DNA of 53,342 nucleotides, from contig NZ_RYFV01000023.1 in the NCBI RefSeq assembly GCF_004104015.1, forward strand, positions 1 to 53,342, read 5' to 3'. Within the stretch, counting starts at the first letter, position 1. Each line of letters starts with the position of its first letter. Source of the DNA: Actinomyces oricola. GTDB lineage: Bacteria; Actinomycetota; Actinomycetes; Actinomycetales; Actinomycetaceae. Below are positions 18,745-26,707 of this stretch, piece after piece. The position numbers were made by a program, and so were the translations under genes. Below the pieces are notes generated by a model. That model saw only the letters and a list, made by a program, of their open reading frames with translations, made no database searches and was not told the DNA's origin.

Positions 18745-19722
18745 CTACCCCAGGACAGCGGCCAGGGGAAGGACCAGGAGCAGGGAGTCGACACGATCCA
18801 GCAGTCCGCCAAAACCGGGCAGCCAGGCTCCGGCGTCCTTGACCCCGGCGGCGCGTTTCATCATTGACTCCAGCAGATCCCCCAGCACCCCGCCCAGCCC
18901 CACGGCGACCACCAGCCCAGGGGTGATCTGCCCCAGGAGCGTCAAAATGAGGACGGCGCCCACCACGGCGCCCACCAGGCCGCCAAGGGTCTTATTCGGG
19001 GACAGGGGGGACAGGGGCCGGCGCGCCCAGGTGAAACGCCGCAGGAAAGTGCCGCCGGCCCAAGCCGCCACATCGGCCGCGGCCGCGGCGAAGGCAATGA
19101 GGAAAGCGTCCTGCCACAGCACCACCAGGTGCGCCAGCGACCAGGGGATCCACACCGAGGCGAAACCAGCCAGGCTGGCCCGGCGCACTCCATCAGCAGT
19201 GTCCCCGGCCAGCACCGCGGGCAAGGCGCACACGAGCACCATGAGCGGCGCCAGCCCCAGCAGGCCCGGGCGCAGCCAAGCCGCCACGGGGTAGGCCAGG
19301 GCCAGCAGCCCCAGCAGGAGGGTCTCGGCGCGGGGAAGCCGAGCCAGGCGGGACAACTCACGCACCCCCTGGAGGGCGAGCAGAGCCGCTAGCAGCGCCG
19401 TCGTGCCCCGGCCCGCCCAGATGGGGATACCAACAGTGGGGACAATGATCGCCCAGGTGGTCCAGCGGCGGCGCAACTCAGCCTTCCCAGAGGCGGCCAC
19501 CCCAAGGCCGGTCAGTAGCAGGATGCCAATGGCCATGGCCGCCAGGAAGACGGCGCGGCCGGTGAGCACCCAACCGGTGCCCGGCACGACGAAGGTCCAG
19601 GAGCGGTCGCCGCCCAGCAACCAATCAACGACATTAACGGCACTAATGGGTGCGCACCCGTCGGCCGCAGCCAGGGAGGGCACCGGCAGGGCCGGCGCCG
19701 AAAGGGGAAGAAGAGCGGTCAT
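18745..19722 (-). CDS. cdsA: Phosphatidate cytidylyltransferase (CdsA-like)
   Basis: A 325-residue membrane protein with about eight transmembrane segments. It carries the CdsA signature near the C-terminus: SPNKTLGG, then GDLLESMMKRAAGVKDAG and LPGFGGLLDRVDSLL, which hold the Mg-binding acidic residues. It forms CDP-diacylglycerol from phosphatidic acid and CTP. A second, canonical cdsA is usual elsewhere in actinobacteria, next to frr; this copy belongs to a lipid cluster and may serve a dedicated pathway. Its ATG overlaps the stop of the upstream CDP-alcohol transferase-like gene (ATGA). Confidence 0.85.
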   Translation of the reverse strand: MTALLPLSAPALPVPSLAAADGCAPISAVNVVDWLLGGDRSWTFVVPGTGWVLTGRAVFLAAMAIGILLLTGLGVAASGKAELRRRWTTWAIIVPTVGIPIWAGRGTTALLAALLALQGVRELSRLARLPRAETLLLGLLALAYPVAAWLRPGLLGLAPLMVLVCALPAVLAGDTADGVRRASLAGFASVWIPWSLAHLVVLWQDAFLIAFAAAAADVAAWAGGTFLRRFTWARRPLSPLSPNKTLGGLVGAVVGAVLILTLLGQITPGLVVAVGLGGVLGDLLESMMKRAAGVKDAGAWLPGFGGLLDRVDSLLLVLPLAAVLG

Positions 19723-20597
19723 AGATCCGTGTCCTGCTCAAGGGGCCCGGGCGTCGATGCGCCGCGCCCCGTAGGGGCGCTCGTGCCGGGGGCGGGGGCG
19801 TCAGCTGCAAGTGCTCGCCGGCCAGCCTCTGGGCCCGTGCCGGGGGCGGGGGAGGGGGTGCTGCCAGTGCGGGACGGCGCCGCAACCCCGGGGTCCCGGC
19901 CGGGGGCGGAAGCCGGCGCGGCCAGTGGGGCGCGGTCCGCCCGCCCCATGCGGGCGATGTCCTCCGGGGGAGGGGGCGCCACAAGATCGGCCGGGGCCGG
20001 GCCGCTCGTACCACGCAGCGCCCGGGCAGTGCGCAGAATGCGGATGGAGGCCGTGAGCACCGAGCCGATAATGATCACTCCCGCGATGACCGCCAGGTAT
20101 TGAGGCAGCGCCGCCGCGACCACCGCGGCCAGGCAGCGCTCGGTCTTACCGAAGGGGCCGCCGTTGAGCCGGGGAGCGCCCGCCCCGGCTGCCGCCAGGG
20201 AGGCGAAAGTCGGCAAAGTGGCCGCCAGAGCCGCCACCAGCGTGAGCACGACCGGCCCAAGGGAGGCGCCGGTGCGCAGGGCCAAACCCACCAGTCCGCC
20301 CATGACCAGCAGGTCCGAAACTCGGTCCCCGACCTCGTTGAGAACGAACCCGAAAGGCCTGGAGAGGCCCCGGGCCCGCGCCACCGCCCCATCCAGGTTC
20401 GCCCCGCCCAGGCGCGCGGCAAGCAGCACGAAGGCGGCGGGCCACCACCCCATAACGAGGGCGCCGCACCCCGCGGCGGCGGCGATCACGCCAACGGCGG
20501 TCCAGGTGTCTGGGGAGATGCCTCGACGAACCGAGCCCTCCACTAGGAAGCCGAGCCTGCGGGTGTACCAGTACTTCAAGGAGTAGAGCGATATCAC
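19719..20597 (-). CDS. CDP-alcohol phosphatidyltransferase-like protein with altered active site
   Basis: A 292-residue membrane protein. The family motif is D(x)2DG(x)2AR(x)8G(x)3D(x)3D. Here the segment at 66-95 keeps Asp69-Gly70, Ala73-Arg74, Gly83 and Asp91, but has Ala66 in place of the first Asp and Asn87 in place of the third. The same pattern (LNExGD) is, as I recall, shared by the YnbA-like subfamily, which is also encoded beside a CdsA homologue. Such a protein may use another alcohol or be inactive. The C-terminal 80 residues are a Pro/Ala-rich cytoplasmic tail. The start is GTG 20597 with TAGTCT six bases upstream. Confidence 0.75.
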   Translation of the reverse strand: MISLYSLKYWYTRRLGFLVEGSVRRGISPDTWTAVGVIAAAAGCGALVMGWWPAAFVLLAARLGGANLDGAVARARGLSRPFGFVLNEVGDRVSDLLVMGGLVGLALRTGASLGPVVLTLVAALAATLPTFASLAAAGAGAPRLNGGPFGKTERCLAAVVAAALPQYLAVIAGVIIIGSVLTASIRILRTARALRGTSGPAPADLVAPPPPEDIARMGRADRAPLAAPASAPGRDPGVAAPSRTGSTPSPAPGTGPEAGRRALAADAPAPGTSAPTGRGASTPGPLEQDTDL

Positions 20598-20609
20598 CGC
20601 CTCAGACTA
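20598..20609 (-). promoter_or_regulatory. Probable leaderless promoter of the lipid cluster (-10 TAGTCT)
   Basis: TAGTCT (minus strand, 20609-20604) lies six bases before GTG 20597. Confidence 0.5.
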
Positions 20610-20723
20610 ATGGTGGGCGGGGACATAAAATGGCCACTCCTCCGGGGAGCTCATGGGCAGTAGGGTCCAGTCCTGCCCGGGGGACCCCGGGCAGGTACAG
20701 CCAGGTACAGCAAGGAGAGCGCT

Positions 20724-21569
20724 ATGAGCGAGGCAACCGCGCCCAACGAGCCCGGCACGCATGGGAGCTCACCGCAAGTCGTCGCAGCACTCGCGGCCCG
20801 CGCCAAGATGGAGCGCCTTCTGGCCGCCCCCACACCCTTCGCCGACGACGACGGCTCCGCCGACGCTCATGTCCTGGCCGCACTGGAAGCCCATCGGGCC
20901 GCCGCTGCTCAAGGACCGGCCCAGGCTCGTGCCGCTATGGTCGAGGTGGTGGCCGCCCTGCGGGCATCCCGGGTTATCGTGCCCGTGGCGGCTCACAGCA
21001 TGCCGGCGCCGCGGGTAGTCCACCTGGGCAGGGACGCCGGCACAGAGATCCCTCAGCACTCCGTCCACACCAATGACGCCAGCCAGGACGCCGCCGCGCT
21101 CGCGGTGACCCTGCCCGACGGGCACAAGGCGCTGCCCGTCTTCACCAGCGCCGCCGCCATGCGCACCTGGCGCACGAACGTGCGGCCCGTTCCCGTCGTC
21201 CCTCAACGCGCCGCTCAGGTCGCCTGCGCCACCACCGACCGGCTGTGGGTCCTGGACCCCGGCAGCCAGGACCTGCGCGTGCCGCGCCCGGCCGTGGTCG
21301 CCCTCGCCGGAGGGCGGGCCTGGGTCCCCTCCTGGGAGAACCCGCCCGTCCAGGAGGAGATCCGCACCCGGCTTGAGCCGCTCGAGGGCGTGACCGCGGT
21401 GGCTTTTGCCGCCGGGGAGAGCGCCGAACTGCGGGTTCTCATCCGCATTGACGCCGCCGGCGGCCGCAGCGCTGTGGCGGCGACCCTGGAGGCCTGCCAG
21501 CACGTTATGGCCAACCCCGCCTGGGGGGAGCTCATCGACACGGTTGAACTCTGCCCCCTGCCCGCCTGA
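20724..21569 (+). CDS. SseB-like protein
   Basis: A 281-residue soluble protein. The region 110-270 resembles the SseB N-terminal domain family of actinobacteria: ALPVFTSAAAMRTW is the usual central motif, followed by a hydrophobic beta-rich segment and a conserved C-terminus. The biochemical role of these proteins is unknown; in many actinobacteria the gene lies next to infC-rpmI-rplT, as here. The start has a strong AAGGAG, and a duplicated CAGGTACAG lies just upstream (20693-20710). Confidence 0.8.
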   Translation: MSEATAPNEPGTHGSSPQVVAALAARAKMERLLAAPTPFADDDGSADAHVLAALEAHRAAAAQGPAQARAAMVEVVAALRASRVIVPVAAHSMPAPRVVHLGRDAGTEIPQHSVHTNDASQDAAALAVTLPDGHKALPVFTSAAAMRTWRTNVRPVPVVPQRAAQVACATTDRLWVLDPGSQDLRVPRPAVVALAGGRAWVPSWENPPVQEEIRTRLEPLEGVTAVAFAAGESAELRVLIRIDAAGGRSAVAATLEACQHVMANPAWGELIDTVELCPLPA

Positions 21570-21645
21570 ACCGAGCCGCCCGATCCTCCGTCGGCGCCCC
21601 CTCCCCTCCGCCGGCGCACCCCCTCCGCCTCGCCATCGGCGCACC

Positions 21646-21713
21646 CCCCTCCAACGGAATCCTCACAGCACAACGTCCACGGACGTTGTGCTGTGAGGAT
21701 TCCGTTGGAAGGG
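21646..21713. repeat. Long perfect inverted repeat (58 bp, 28-bp arms)
   Basis: Bases 21651-21678 are the exact reverse complement of 21681-21708, separated only by AC. A further T-A pair and three C-G pairs, with one mismatch, extend it to 21646-21713. The arms have lower GC than their surroundings. It lies 77 bases after the SseB-like gene and could act as a terminator, but its length and perfection exceed an ordinary terminator. Confidence 0.9.
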
Positions 21714-21980
21714 AGGTTGGAAGGGCCGGGGTTGGAGGGAGGTTGGAGGGGCCGGTAGGTAGTGGGCGGGCTCACGGGGGTGGGCCGCGCCATCGCCCTG
21801 GAACCAGGACTTCATGCTCTGGTAGGCTCTCTTCCCGACCGGTCGGAGTATGTCTCCGGCACGCAAGCGGAGAAATCCCACCTGGGTCCCTCGCGGGGAC
21901 CGGGTCATGCGAGGAGCAATCCTCGGCAGCCGGCCAGTGGCACCACGCCGCGTCCGGCTGCGCTCGTCAGAGCACATGCC

Positions 21981-22012
21981 AGGCCTTCGCCCGCGTTAAG
22001 CGGCGGGGGCCT
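21981..22012 (+). promoter_or_regulatory. Leader hairpin upstream of infC (possible attenuator)
   Basis: AGGCCTTCGCC (21981-21991) pairs with GGCGGGGGCCT (22002-22012), with two G-U pairs, around CGCGTTAAGC. A pyrimidine-rich TCTTCGCT follows. Control of infC-rpmI-rplT through leader structure is known in several bacteria; a role here is inferred from position. Confidence 0.4.
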
Positions 22013-22056
22013 TCTTCGCTGCAACGGTCGACCGTCGCCAAGAGTGAGGAACTGTC

Positions 22057-22695
22057 ATCAGCGAGCCCCGTATTAACGACCGGATCCGCGTCCATGAGGT
22101 GCGCCTCGTCGGCCCCAGCGGTGAGCAGGTCGGTGTTGTCCGAGTGGAGGACGCCCTGCGCCTGGCTGAGGAGGCCGACCTGGACCTCGTCGAGGTGGCG
22201 CCGGATGCGCGCCCCCCAGTGTGCAAACTCATGGACTACGGCAAGTTCAAGTACGAGTCGGCCATGAAGGCGCGCGACGCCCGACGCAACCAGGCCAACA
22301 CGCAGCTCAAGGAGATCCAGTTCCGCCCCAAGATCGACGAGCACGACTATGGGACCAAGATTGGTCACGTCAAGCGCTTCCTTCAGGGCGGAGACAAGGT
22401 CAAGTGCATTGTCCGCTTCCGCGGGCGCGAGCAGTCCCGCCCCGAGCTGGGCATTCGGCTGCTCCAACGCGTAGCCGAGGAGACCAGCGGGCTGAGCACC
22501 ATTGAGTCCCACCCGCGCCAGGATGGCCGCAATATGGTCATGGTTCTGTCCCCGACGCGCAAGAAGGCCGAAGTCAAGTCCGACCAGCGCCGTCGCCGCG
22601 AGGAGGCCCGCGCCAACCGTCGGGCGGAGAAGCAGGCCGCCCGCGCCAGCCGCGCCGGCGCTGTAGCGCGTGCTGGTGCTGGAGGGCGCGCCTGA
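22057..22695 (+). CDS. infC: Translation initiation factor IF-3, starting at ATC
   Basis: IF-3 binds the 30S subunit and monitors start-codon choice. The protein begins [19 protein letters not shown], the standard opening of actinobacterial IF-3, and continues with [30 protein letters not shown] and [12 protein letters not shown]. An in-frame TGA at 22045-22047 and the absence of ATG, GTG or TTG before 22099 mean that translation must start at ATC 22057, seven bases after GAGG. Non-standard start codons in infC allow self-regulation, because IF-3 rejects such starts. The mature protein is 212 residues, with a basic tail from about 180. rpmI and rplT follow. Confidence 0.93.
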   Translation: MSEPRINDRIRVHEVRLVGPSGEQVGVVRVEDALRLAEEADLDLVEVAPDARPPVCKLMDYGKFKYESAMKARDARRNQANTQLKEIQFRPKIDEHDYGTKIGHVKRFLQGGDKVKCIVRFRGREQSRPELGIRLLQRVAEETSGLSTIESHPRQDGRNMVMVLSPTRKKAEVKSDQRRRREEARANRRAEKQAARASRAGAVARAGAGGRA

Positions 22696-22746
22696 CACCA
22701 CGAACCACAACCCACCCCCTCGCCACTGCGTGCGGGGTCCGCAGCC

Positions 22747-22764
22747 CCGGCCCGGCAGGGCCGG
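22747..22764 (+). promoter_or_regulatory. Stem-loop between infC and rpmI
   Basis: CCGGCCC and GGGCCGG form a perfect seven-base stem with a GGCA loop, 24 bases before the rpmI start. It could be an L20-responsive element, an RNase site or a weak terminator. Confidence 0.4.
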
Positions 22765-22787
22765 CGGCCAAGAAGAGGAAATCCACC

Positions 22788-22982
22788 ATGCCGAAGAACA
22801 AGACGCACTCCGGTGCCAAGAAGCGCTTCCGGGTGACCGGCAGCGGCAAGCTCATGCGCGAGCAGACCAACAAGCGCCACCTGCTGGAGGTCAAGTCCTC
22901 CCGCCGCAAGCGCAGGCTGTCCAAGGACCAGCCGGTCGCCGCCGCCGATCTGCGCCAGGTCAAGAAGCTGCTCGGTCGCTGA
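22788..22982 (+). CDS. rpmI: 50S ribosomal protein bL35
   Basis: The 64-residue protein is a complete L35: [20 protein letters not shown] at the start and a strongly basic core (SSRRKRRL). It is part of the large ribosomal subunit. AGAGGAAA precedes the ATG. It lies between infC and rplT, the conserved order. Confidence 0.97.
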   Translation: MPKNKTHSGAKKRFRVTGSGKLMREQTNKRHLLEVKSSRRKRRLSKDQPVAAADLRQVKKLLGR

Positions 22983-23009
22983 CCGCCCTACCACCGAAGG
23001 AGTCATCAC

Positions 23010-23390
23010 ATGGCACGTGTGAAGCGGGCTGTCAACGCCCACAAGAAGCGTCGTACCGTCCTGAAGCAGGCCTCGGGCTACCGCGGGCAGCGCTCGCGCC
23101 TCTACCGCAAGGCCAAGGAGCAGGTCACCCACTCCGGCGTCTACGCCTTCCGCGACCGTCGCGCCCGCAAGGGCGACTTCCGTCGCCTGTGGATTCAGCG
23201 CATTAACGCCGCCGCCCGCGCCGAGGGCCTGACCTACAACCGTTTCATCCAGGGCCTGGGGCTGGCCGGGGTTGAGATCGACCGCCGTATGCTCGCCGAG
23301 CTCGCCGTCAACGAGCCGGCCGGCTTCAAAGCACTCGTCGAGGTGGCTCGCACCGCCCTCCCAGAGGACGTTAACGCCCCCAAGGCCTGA
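23010..23390 (+). CDS. rplT: 50S ribosomal protein bL20
   Basis: A 126-residue L20 with the N-terminal [20 protein letters not shown] and the conserved [20 protein letters not shown]. It binds 23S rRNA early in 50S assembly and, in some bacteria, represses its own operon. GAAGGAG precedes the ATG. Full length. Confidence 0.97.
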   Translation: MARVKRAVNAHKKRRTVLKQASGYRGQRSRLYRKAKEQVTHSGVYAFRDRRARKGDFRRLWIQRINAAARAEGLTYNRFIQGLGLAGVEIDRRMLAELAVNEPAGFKALVEVARTALPEDVNAPKA

Positions 23391-23441
23391 CACCGCACCT
23401 GACAATCGCACCAGCGGGCCCCGCCCCGCCTGGTTCCACTC

Positions 23442-23477
23442 GACGGCGCCGCCCACCAGCAGGTGGACGGCGCCGTC
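23442..23477 (+). terminator. Terminator after rplT
   Basis: GACGGCGCCGCCCACC and GGTGGACGGCGCCGTC pair over 16 positions with one C-A mismatch and an AGCA loop, 52 bases after the rplT stop. It ends the infC-rpmI-rplT unit. Confidence 0.65.
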
Positions 23478-23653
23478 CACTCCTCGTGCCGTCCACGCCT
23501 CAACCCGCTGGCCGCGGGGCGGGCTCTGACCTCGTTGAGCCGGTTGGAGTGCCCCGGCAATCAGCAGTCATGCCGGGGTTATCAAGGTGTTGTCGAGGTG
23601 CAGGGGGCAGCGCTGAGGCGCCTGGGGCCGACGAGGCGAAGAAGCATCCCACC

Positions 23654-23666
23654 TAGACTGGGCGCC
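23654..23666 (+). promoter_or_regulatory. Probable leaderless promoter of the SpoU gene (-10 TAGACT)
   Basis: TAGACT at 23654-23659 is seven bases before ATG 23667. Confidence 0.5.
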
Positions 23667-24488
23667 ATGAGCGGCGTTGGGACCCCCACCATTTTGACTA
23701 ACCCCTCCTCCCAGCGGGTGAGCCGGGTGGCGGGGCTGGCTCGTAAGAGCGCCCGCACCAGGCGCCAGCAGTTCCTGGTCGAGGGGCCCCAGGGGGTGCG
23801 CGAAGCAGTCCGCTTCGCGCCGGGGCGCGTGCGCGATGTCTACATGACCCAGGAGGCGGCCGGCCGGCACTCGAGGACCTGGGAAGAGGCCCGCGCGGCC
23901 GGGATCTACACCCACCTGGTCTCCGCCGACGTCATGGCGGCCATGAGCACGAACAGCCAGGGAGTACTGGCGGTCGCCAGGACCGAGGAGGTCTGCGGCG
24001 CCCGGGCCCTGGCCGCGGCCCTGGAGGGGGCCACGCTGGTGGCGGTACTCACCGAGGCGCAGGACCCGGGCAATGCGGGCACCATTATCCGCACTGCCGA
24101 CGCCGCCGGGGCTGATGCGGTCGTCCTGGTGCGCGGGAGCGTGGACTCCACCTCACCGAAGGTGGTGCGCGCCACCGCCGGCAGCCTGTTCCACCTGCCC
24201 GTGGTCACCGCCGGGGCTCTTGGCGACGTCGTTGCCGCCCTGCGTGAGGCCGGACTGACGGTTCTGGCCGCCGACGGCCGCGGCACCCTGGACCTATTCA
24301 ATGCCGGGGCAGTGCTCACGGCGCCGACCGCATGGCTGCTGGGCAACGAGGCGCACGGGCTGACCCCTGAAGCGTTGAGCTGCGCCGACGCCGTCGTCTC
24401 CATCCCCATCCACGGCAGGGCCGAATCCCTCAACGTGGCCGCGGCCGCAGCCCTCTGCCTCTACGCCAGCGCCCGGGCGCAGCGGTGA
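23667..24488 (+). CDS. TrmH/SpoU-family RNA 2'-O-methyltransferase
   Basis: A 273-residue AdoMet-dependent methyltransferase of the SPOUT class. The three motifs are visible: DPGNAGTIIRTADAAGAD, LLGNEAHGL and IPIHGRAESLNVAAAAAL. The N-terminal 100 residues form the substrate-binding L30-like domain (QQFLVEGPQGVREAVR). It lies after infC-rpmI-rplT, where rRNA methyltransferases of this type are common, and often before pheST. The exact rRNA or tRNA target cannot be read from the sequence. ATG 23667 is preferred over upstream in-frame starts, which run through the rplT terminator. Confidence 0.9.
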   Translation: MSGVGTPTILTNPSSQRVSRVAGLARKSARTRRQQFLVEGPQGVREAVRFAPGRVRDVYMTQEAAGRHSRTWEEARAAGIYTHLVSADVMAAMSTNSQGVLAVARTEEVCGARALAAALEGATLVAVLTEAQDPGNAGTIIRTADAAGADAVVLVRGSVDSTSPKVVRATAGSLFHLPVVTAGALGDVVAALREAGLTVLAADGRGTLDLFNAGAVLTAPTAWLLGNEAHGLTPEALSCADAVVSIPIHGRAESLNVAAAAALCLYASARAQR

Positions 24489-24491
24489 GCA

Positions 24492-25856
24492 ATGCGCATC
24501 GGATTACGTGGGCTCGCCAGCGCCGTCGTAGGCGTGCGCTCCTCGCTCATCCTGCGGATGCTGTGGACGGCCGTCATGACGCTGATGCTGGTCAACATGG
24601 TGCCGGAGGTGTGGAATGCGACCGGGAACTGGGGCGCGGTTGTAGCACTGTGCGTGGCGTGGGCGGCGACATGGTGGCGGCGCCTGGACACCGATGTGAT
24701 GCTGGCCGTGGTCTTTCTGCTTGCAGGACTTCAACTCCTTCTCATCAATGGGTCATTGACGGCCGACCTCATCGTTCTGTTCGCACTCTTCCGCCTGGGG
24801 GAGCGGGGGCGCCGACGATTGCAGCCCGTGTGGCTGGGGCTCATGGGCGCCGGGTGCGTTGTGGCGGCGGTGGCGTGGACCGAGGACGAACGAGGCGTCG
24901 TCCCGGACCCGATGTATTGGCAGAGCCTCATCACACTCCTCGTTCTCCAACTGACCCTGGGCTTACTCGCATGGGCGATGGGCCGCCTGGTGACGCTGCG
25001 CCGCAGCGTCGTGCAGGCGCGCGAGGCCGAGGTCCTGGCCCGCCGGGCGGAGCAGGATCAGCGCCTCAAGACTGAGGCGGCCACCCTCCGCTCCGAGATT
25101 GCCAGCGAGGTGCACGACGTCGTTGGGCACGCCCTCGCCCTGATCGCCGTGCAGGCCGAAGCGGGCCACTACCTGGCCACCCTCGGCGCCCAGGAGACGA
25201 GCCTGGATGCCGAGGAGCGCTTGAAGCAGGTGGGTCAAGCCCTGGCGACGGTCCTGGCCACGGCCCGCGACGCGCTGGGGCAGACCCGCGCCCTGACACG
25301 ATCCCTCAGGGCGTCCACCGACGGCTTACTGGGCGCGACAGGCTCGACGGAGCTGCTGCACCCCGTCCCGGGCCTGGCCGACCTGCCCGCACTAGTGCAA
25401 TCAGCCGTCGACGCCGGCGCCCCCGTACAACTGGAGGCCCGCGGTCAAACCGACCTGCACCGCTTTCGGGACGCCCCGCCCGGGCCTCAGACGCAACTGG
25501 CCCTATACCGGGTCGCGCAAGAAGGGGTCACCAACGCCATTAAGCACGCGCCCGGCGCCAGCCGAATCCTGGTCGAGCTCATTGCCGCCCCCGAGGCCAT
25601 GATCCTGCGAGTGAGCGACGACGGTCCCGGCCGCCAACCTGGTGGAGACGGCGGTGATGACACCGGCGGCAGTGGCCAGGGGCTGCGCAGCCTCCGACGC
25701 CGGGTGGAGGCCGTGGGAGGCAGTCTGCGAGTCGCTTCCGGCGACGGTGGCGGCCTGCTCGTCGAGGCATGGGTGCCTGGCGAACAGTCGCATGACGACA
25801 GGACCGGATCGGCCCGGAGTGACACCAGCGCCACCCAGACGGGAGCCCCAGAGTGA
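24492..25856 (+). CDS. Two-component sensor histidine kinase (NarL/DesK-type, HisKA_3)
   Basis: A 454-residue membrane sensor. Residues 1-175 have about five or six hydrophobic segments (SSLILRMLWTAVMTLMLVNM and others) and no large outer domain. A linker helix leads to the dimerisation domain with the phospho-acceptor His208 in ASEVHDVVGHALALIAVQA. The ATPase domain has the N box QEGVTNAIKHAP and a G box at SDDGPG, then GQGLRSLRRRVEAVGG. It begins three bases after the SpoU gene and overlaps its response regulator. The stimulus is unknown; membrane sensing is typical of this class. Confidence 0.92.
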   Translation: MRIGLRGLASAVVGVRSSLILRMLWTAVMTLMLVNMVPEVWNATGNWGAVVALCVAWAATWWRRLDTDVMLAVVFLLAGLQLLLINGSLTADLIVLFALFRLGERGRRRLQPVWLGLMGAGCVVAAVAWTEDERGVVPDPMYWQSLITLLVLQLTLGLLAWAMGRLVTLRRSVVQAREAEVLARRAEQDQRLKTEAATLRSEIASEVHDVVGHALALIAVQAEAGHYLATLGAQETSLDAEERLKQVGQALATVLATARDALGQTRALTRSLRASTDGLLGATGSTELLHPVPGLADLPALVQSAVDAGAPVQLEARGQTDLHRFRDAPPGPQTQLALYRVAQEGVTNAIKHAPGASRILVELIAAPEAMILRVSDDGPGRQPGGDGGDDTGGSGQGLRSLRRRVEAVGGSLRVASGDGGGLLVEAWVPGEQSHDDRTGSARSDTSATQTGAPE

Positions 25857-26584
25857 TGACTGACCCAATTCGCGTGCTTCTTGTCGATGATCAGACCCTG
25901 GTGCGGGCCGGGTTCCGCATGATCCTGGACGCCCGCCGAGACATCACTGTGGTCGGGGAGGCCGACGACGGGGACCAGGTCCTGGCCGCGGTGCGAGCCC
26001 GCAGGCCCGATGTGGTCCTCATGGACGTGCGCATGTCCCGGATGGACGGGATTGCGGCCACACGCGAGCTGGCCCGCAGCCACCCGCACGTGCGGGTTCT
26101 CATACTGACCACCTTCGACCTCGATGAGTACGTCGTGGAGGCATTGCGCTGTGGGGCCTCGGGATTCCTCCTCAAGGACAGTACGGCCCCCGAGCTCATT
26201 GCCGGAGTCAAGGCCGTCGCCCGCGGCGACAGCGTGGTGGCGCCCTCGGCCACGCGTCGACTCCTGAGCCACTGGATCTCCAGGGCGGCGCCGGAAGCAC
26301 CAGAACTGGACGGTGCGAGGAGCACGGCCGGCGGGCGGGGCCCGGGCCGGTCGCCCGGGGACGACGGGCGCCTGGCGCCCCTGAGCGCCAGGGAGAAGGA
26401 GATTCTGGCCCTAGTGGGTCGGGCGCTGAGCAACCGGGAGATCGCTGAAAAACTCGTCCTGGCCGAATCGACCGTCAAAACCCACATTAACCGCCTTCTG
26501 CACAAGCTCTCCCTGCGGGACCGTGCGGGGCTGATTGTGCTCGCCTACGAGACGGGCCTGGTCCGTCCCGAGCGCAGCCGGTGA
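25856..26584 (+). CDS. Two-component response regulator, NarL/LuxR type
   Basis: A 242-residue regulator. The receiver domain (about 1-120) has LVDDQ, the phospho-acceptor Asp57 in VLMDVRMSRMDG, and the conserved Thr and Lys in LTTFD and LLKDS. A linker of about 50 residues is unusually long and rich in Gly, Arg and Pro. The C-terminal LuxR helix-turn-helix reads LSAREKEILALVGRALSNREIAEKL and then STVKTHINRLLHKL. TGATG overlap with the kinase gene shows coupled translation. The likely target includes the membrane-protein gene downstream, by position only. Confidence 0.94.
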   Translation: MTDPIRVLLVDDQTLVRAGFRMILDARRDITVVGEADDGDQVLAAVRARRPDVVLMDVRMSRMDGIAATRELARSHPHVRVLILTTFDLDEYVVEALRCGASGFLLKDSTAPELIAGVKAVARGDSVVAPSATRRLLSHWISRAAPEAPELDGARSTAGGRGPGRSPGDDGRLAPLSAREKEILALVGRALSNREIAEKLVLAESTVKTHINRLLHKLSLRDRAGLIVLAYETGLVRPERSR

Positions 26585-26693
26585 GATCCACGGTGGTCGC
26601 GGCGAGTCCACCCATGGGTGGAAAAGCGCTCCAAAGGATCCATCCCGAGTTGGAATAACGCGGTTTTCCCTGGATCCGGCTGGTGGGCGCCCC

Positions 26694-26707
26694 TAGTGTT
26701 CAAAGAC
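26694..26707 (+). promoter_or_regulatory. Possible leaderless promoter of the DUF418 gene (-10 TAGTGT)
   Basis: TAGTGT at 26694-26699 is followed by eight bases and ATG 26708, with no Shine-Dalgarno sequence. Confidence 0.4.

Larger units (their letters stand above)
21570..22056. other. Long intergenic region holding a palindrome and the infC leader
   Basis: No gene is supported in this 487-base stretch. It holds a purine-rich flank with repeated GGAGGTTGGA (21713-21760), the 58-bp palindrome, a possible promoter (TGGAAC at 21799, 18 bases, TAGGCT at 21823) and a leader hairpin before infC. Short open frames here have no ribosome binding site. Confidence 0.55.

Noticed and set aside
21663-21977. 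Minus-strand open frame across the long palindrome
   Set aside because: Its translation mirrors that of the opposite strand because of the palindrome, and there is no ribosome binding site.
22099-22101. ATG 22099 as the infC start
   Set aside because: It would remove the conserved [15 protein letters not shown] segment, which is present in frame right back to ATC 22057.
23463-23666. N-terminal extension of the SpoU methyltransferase
   Set aside because: It would start inside the rplT terminator stem and add a segment unlike the family; TAGACT precedes ATG 23667 at leaderless spacing.
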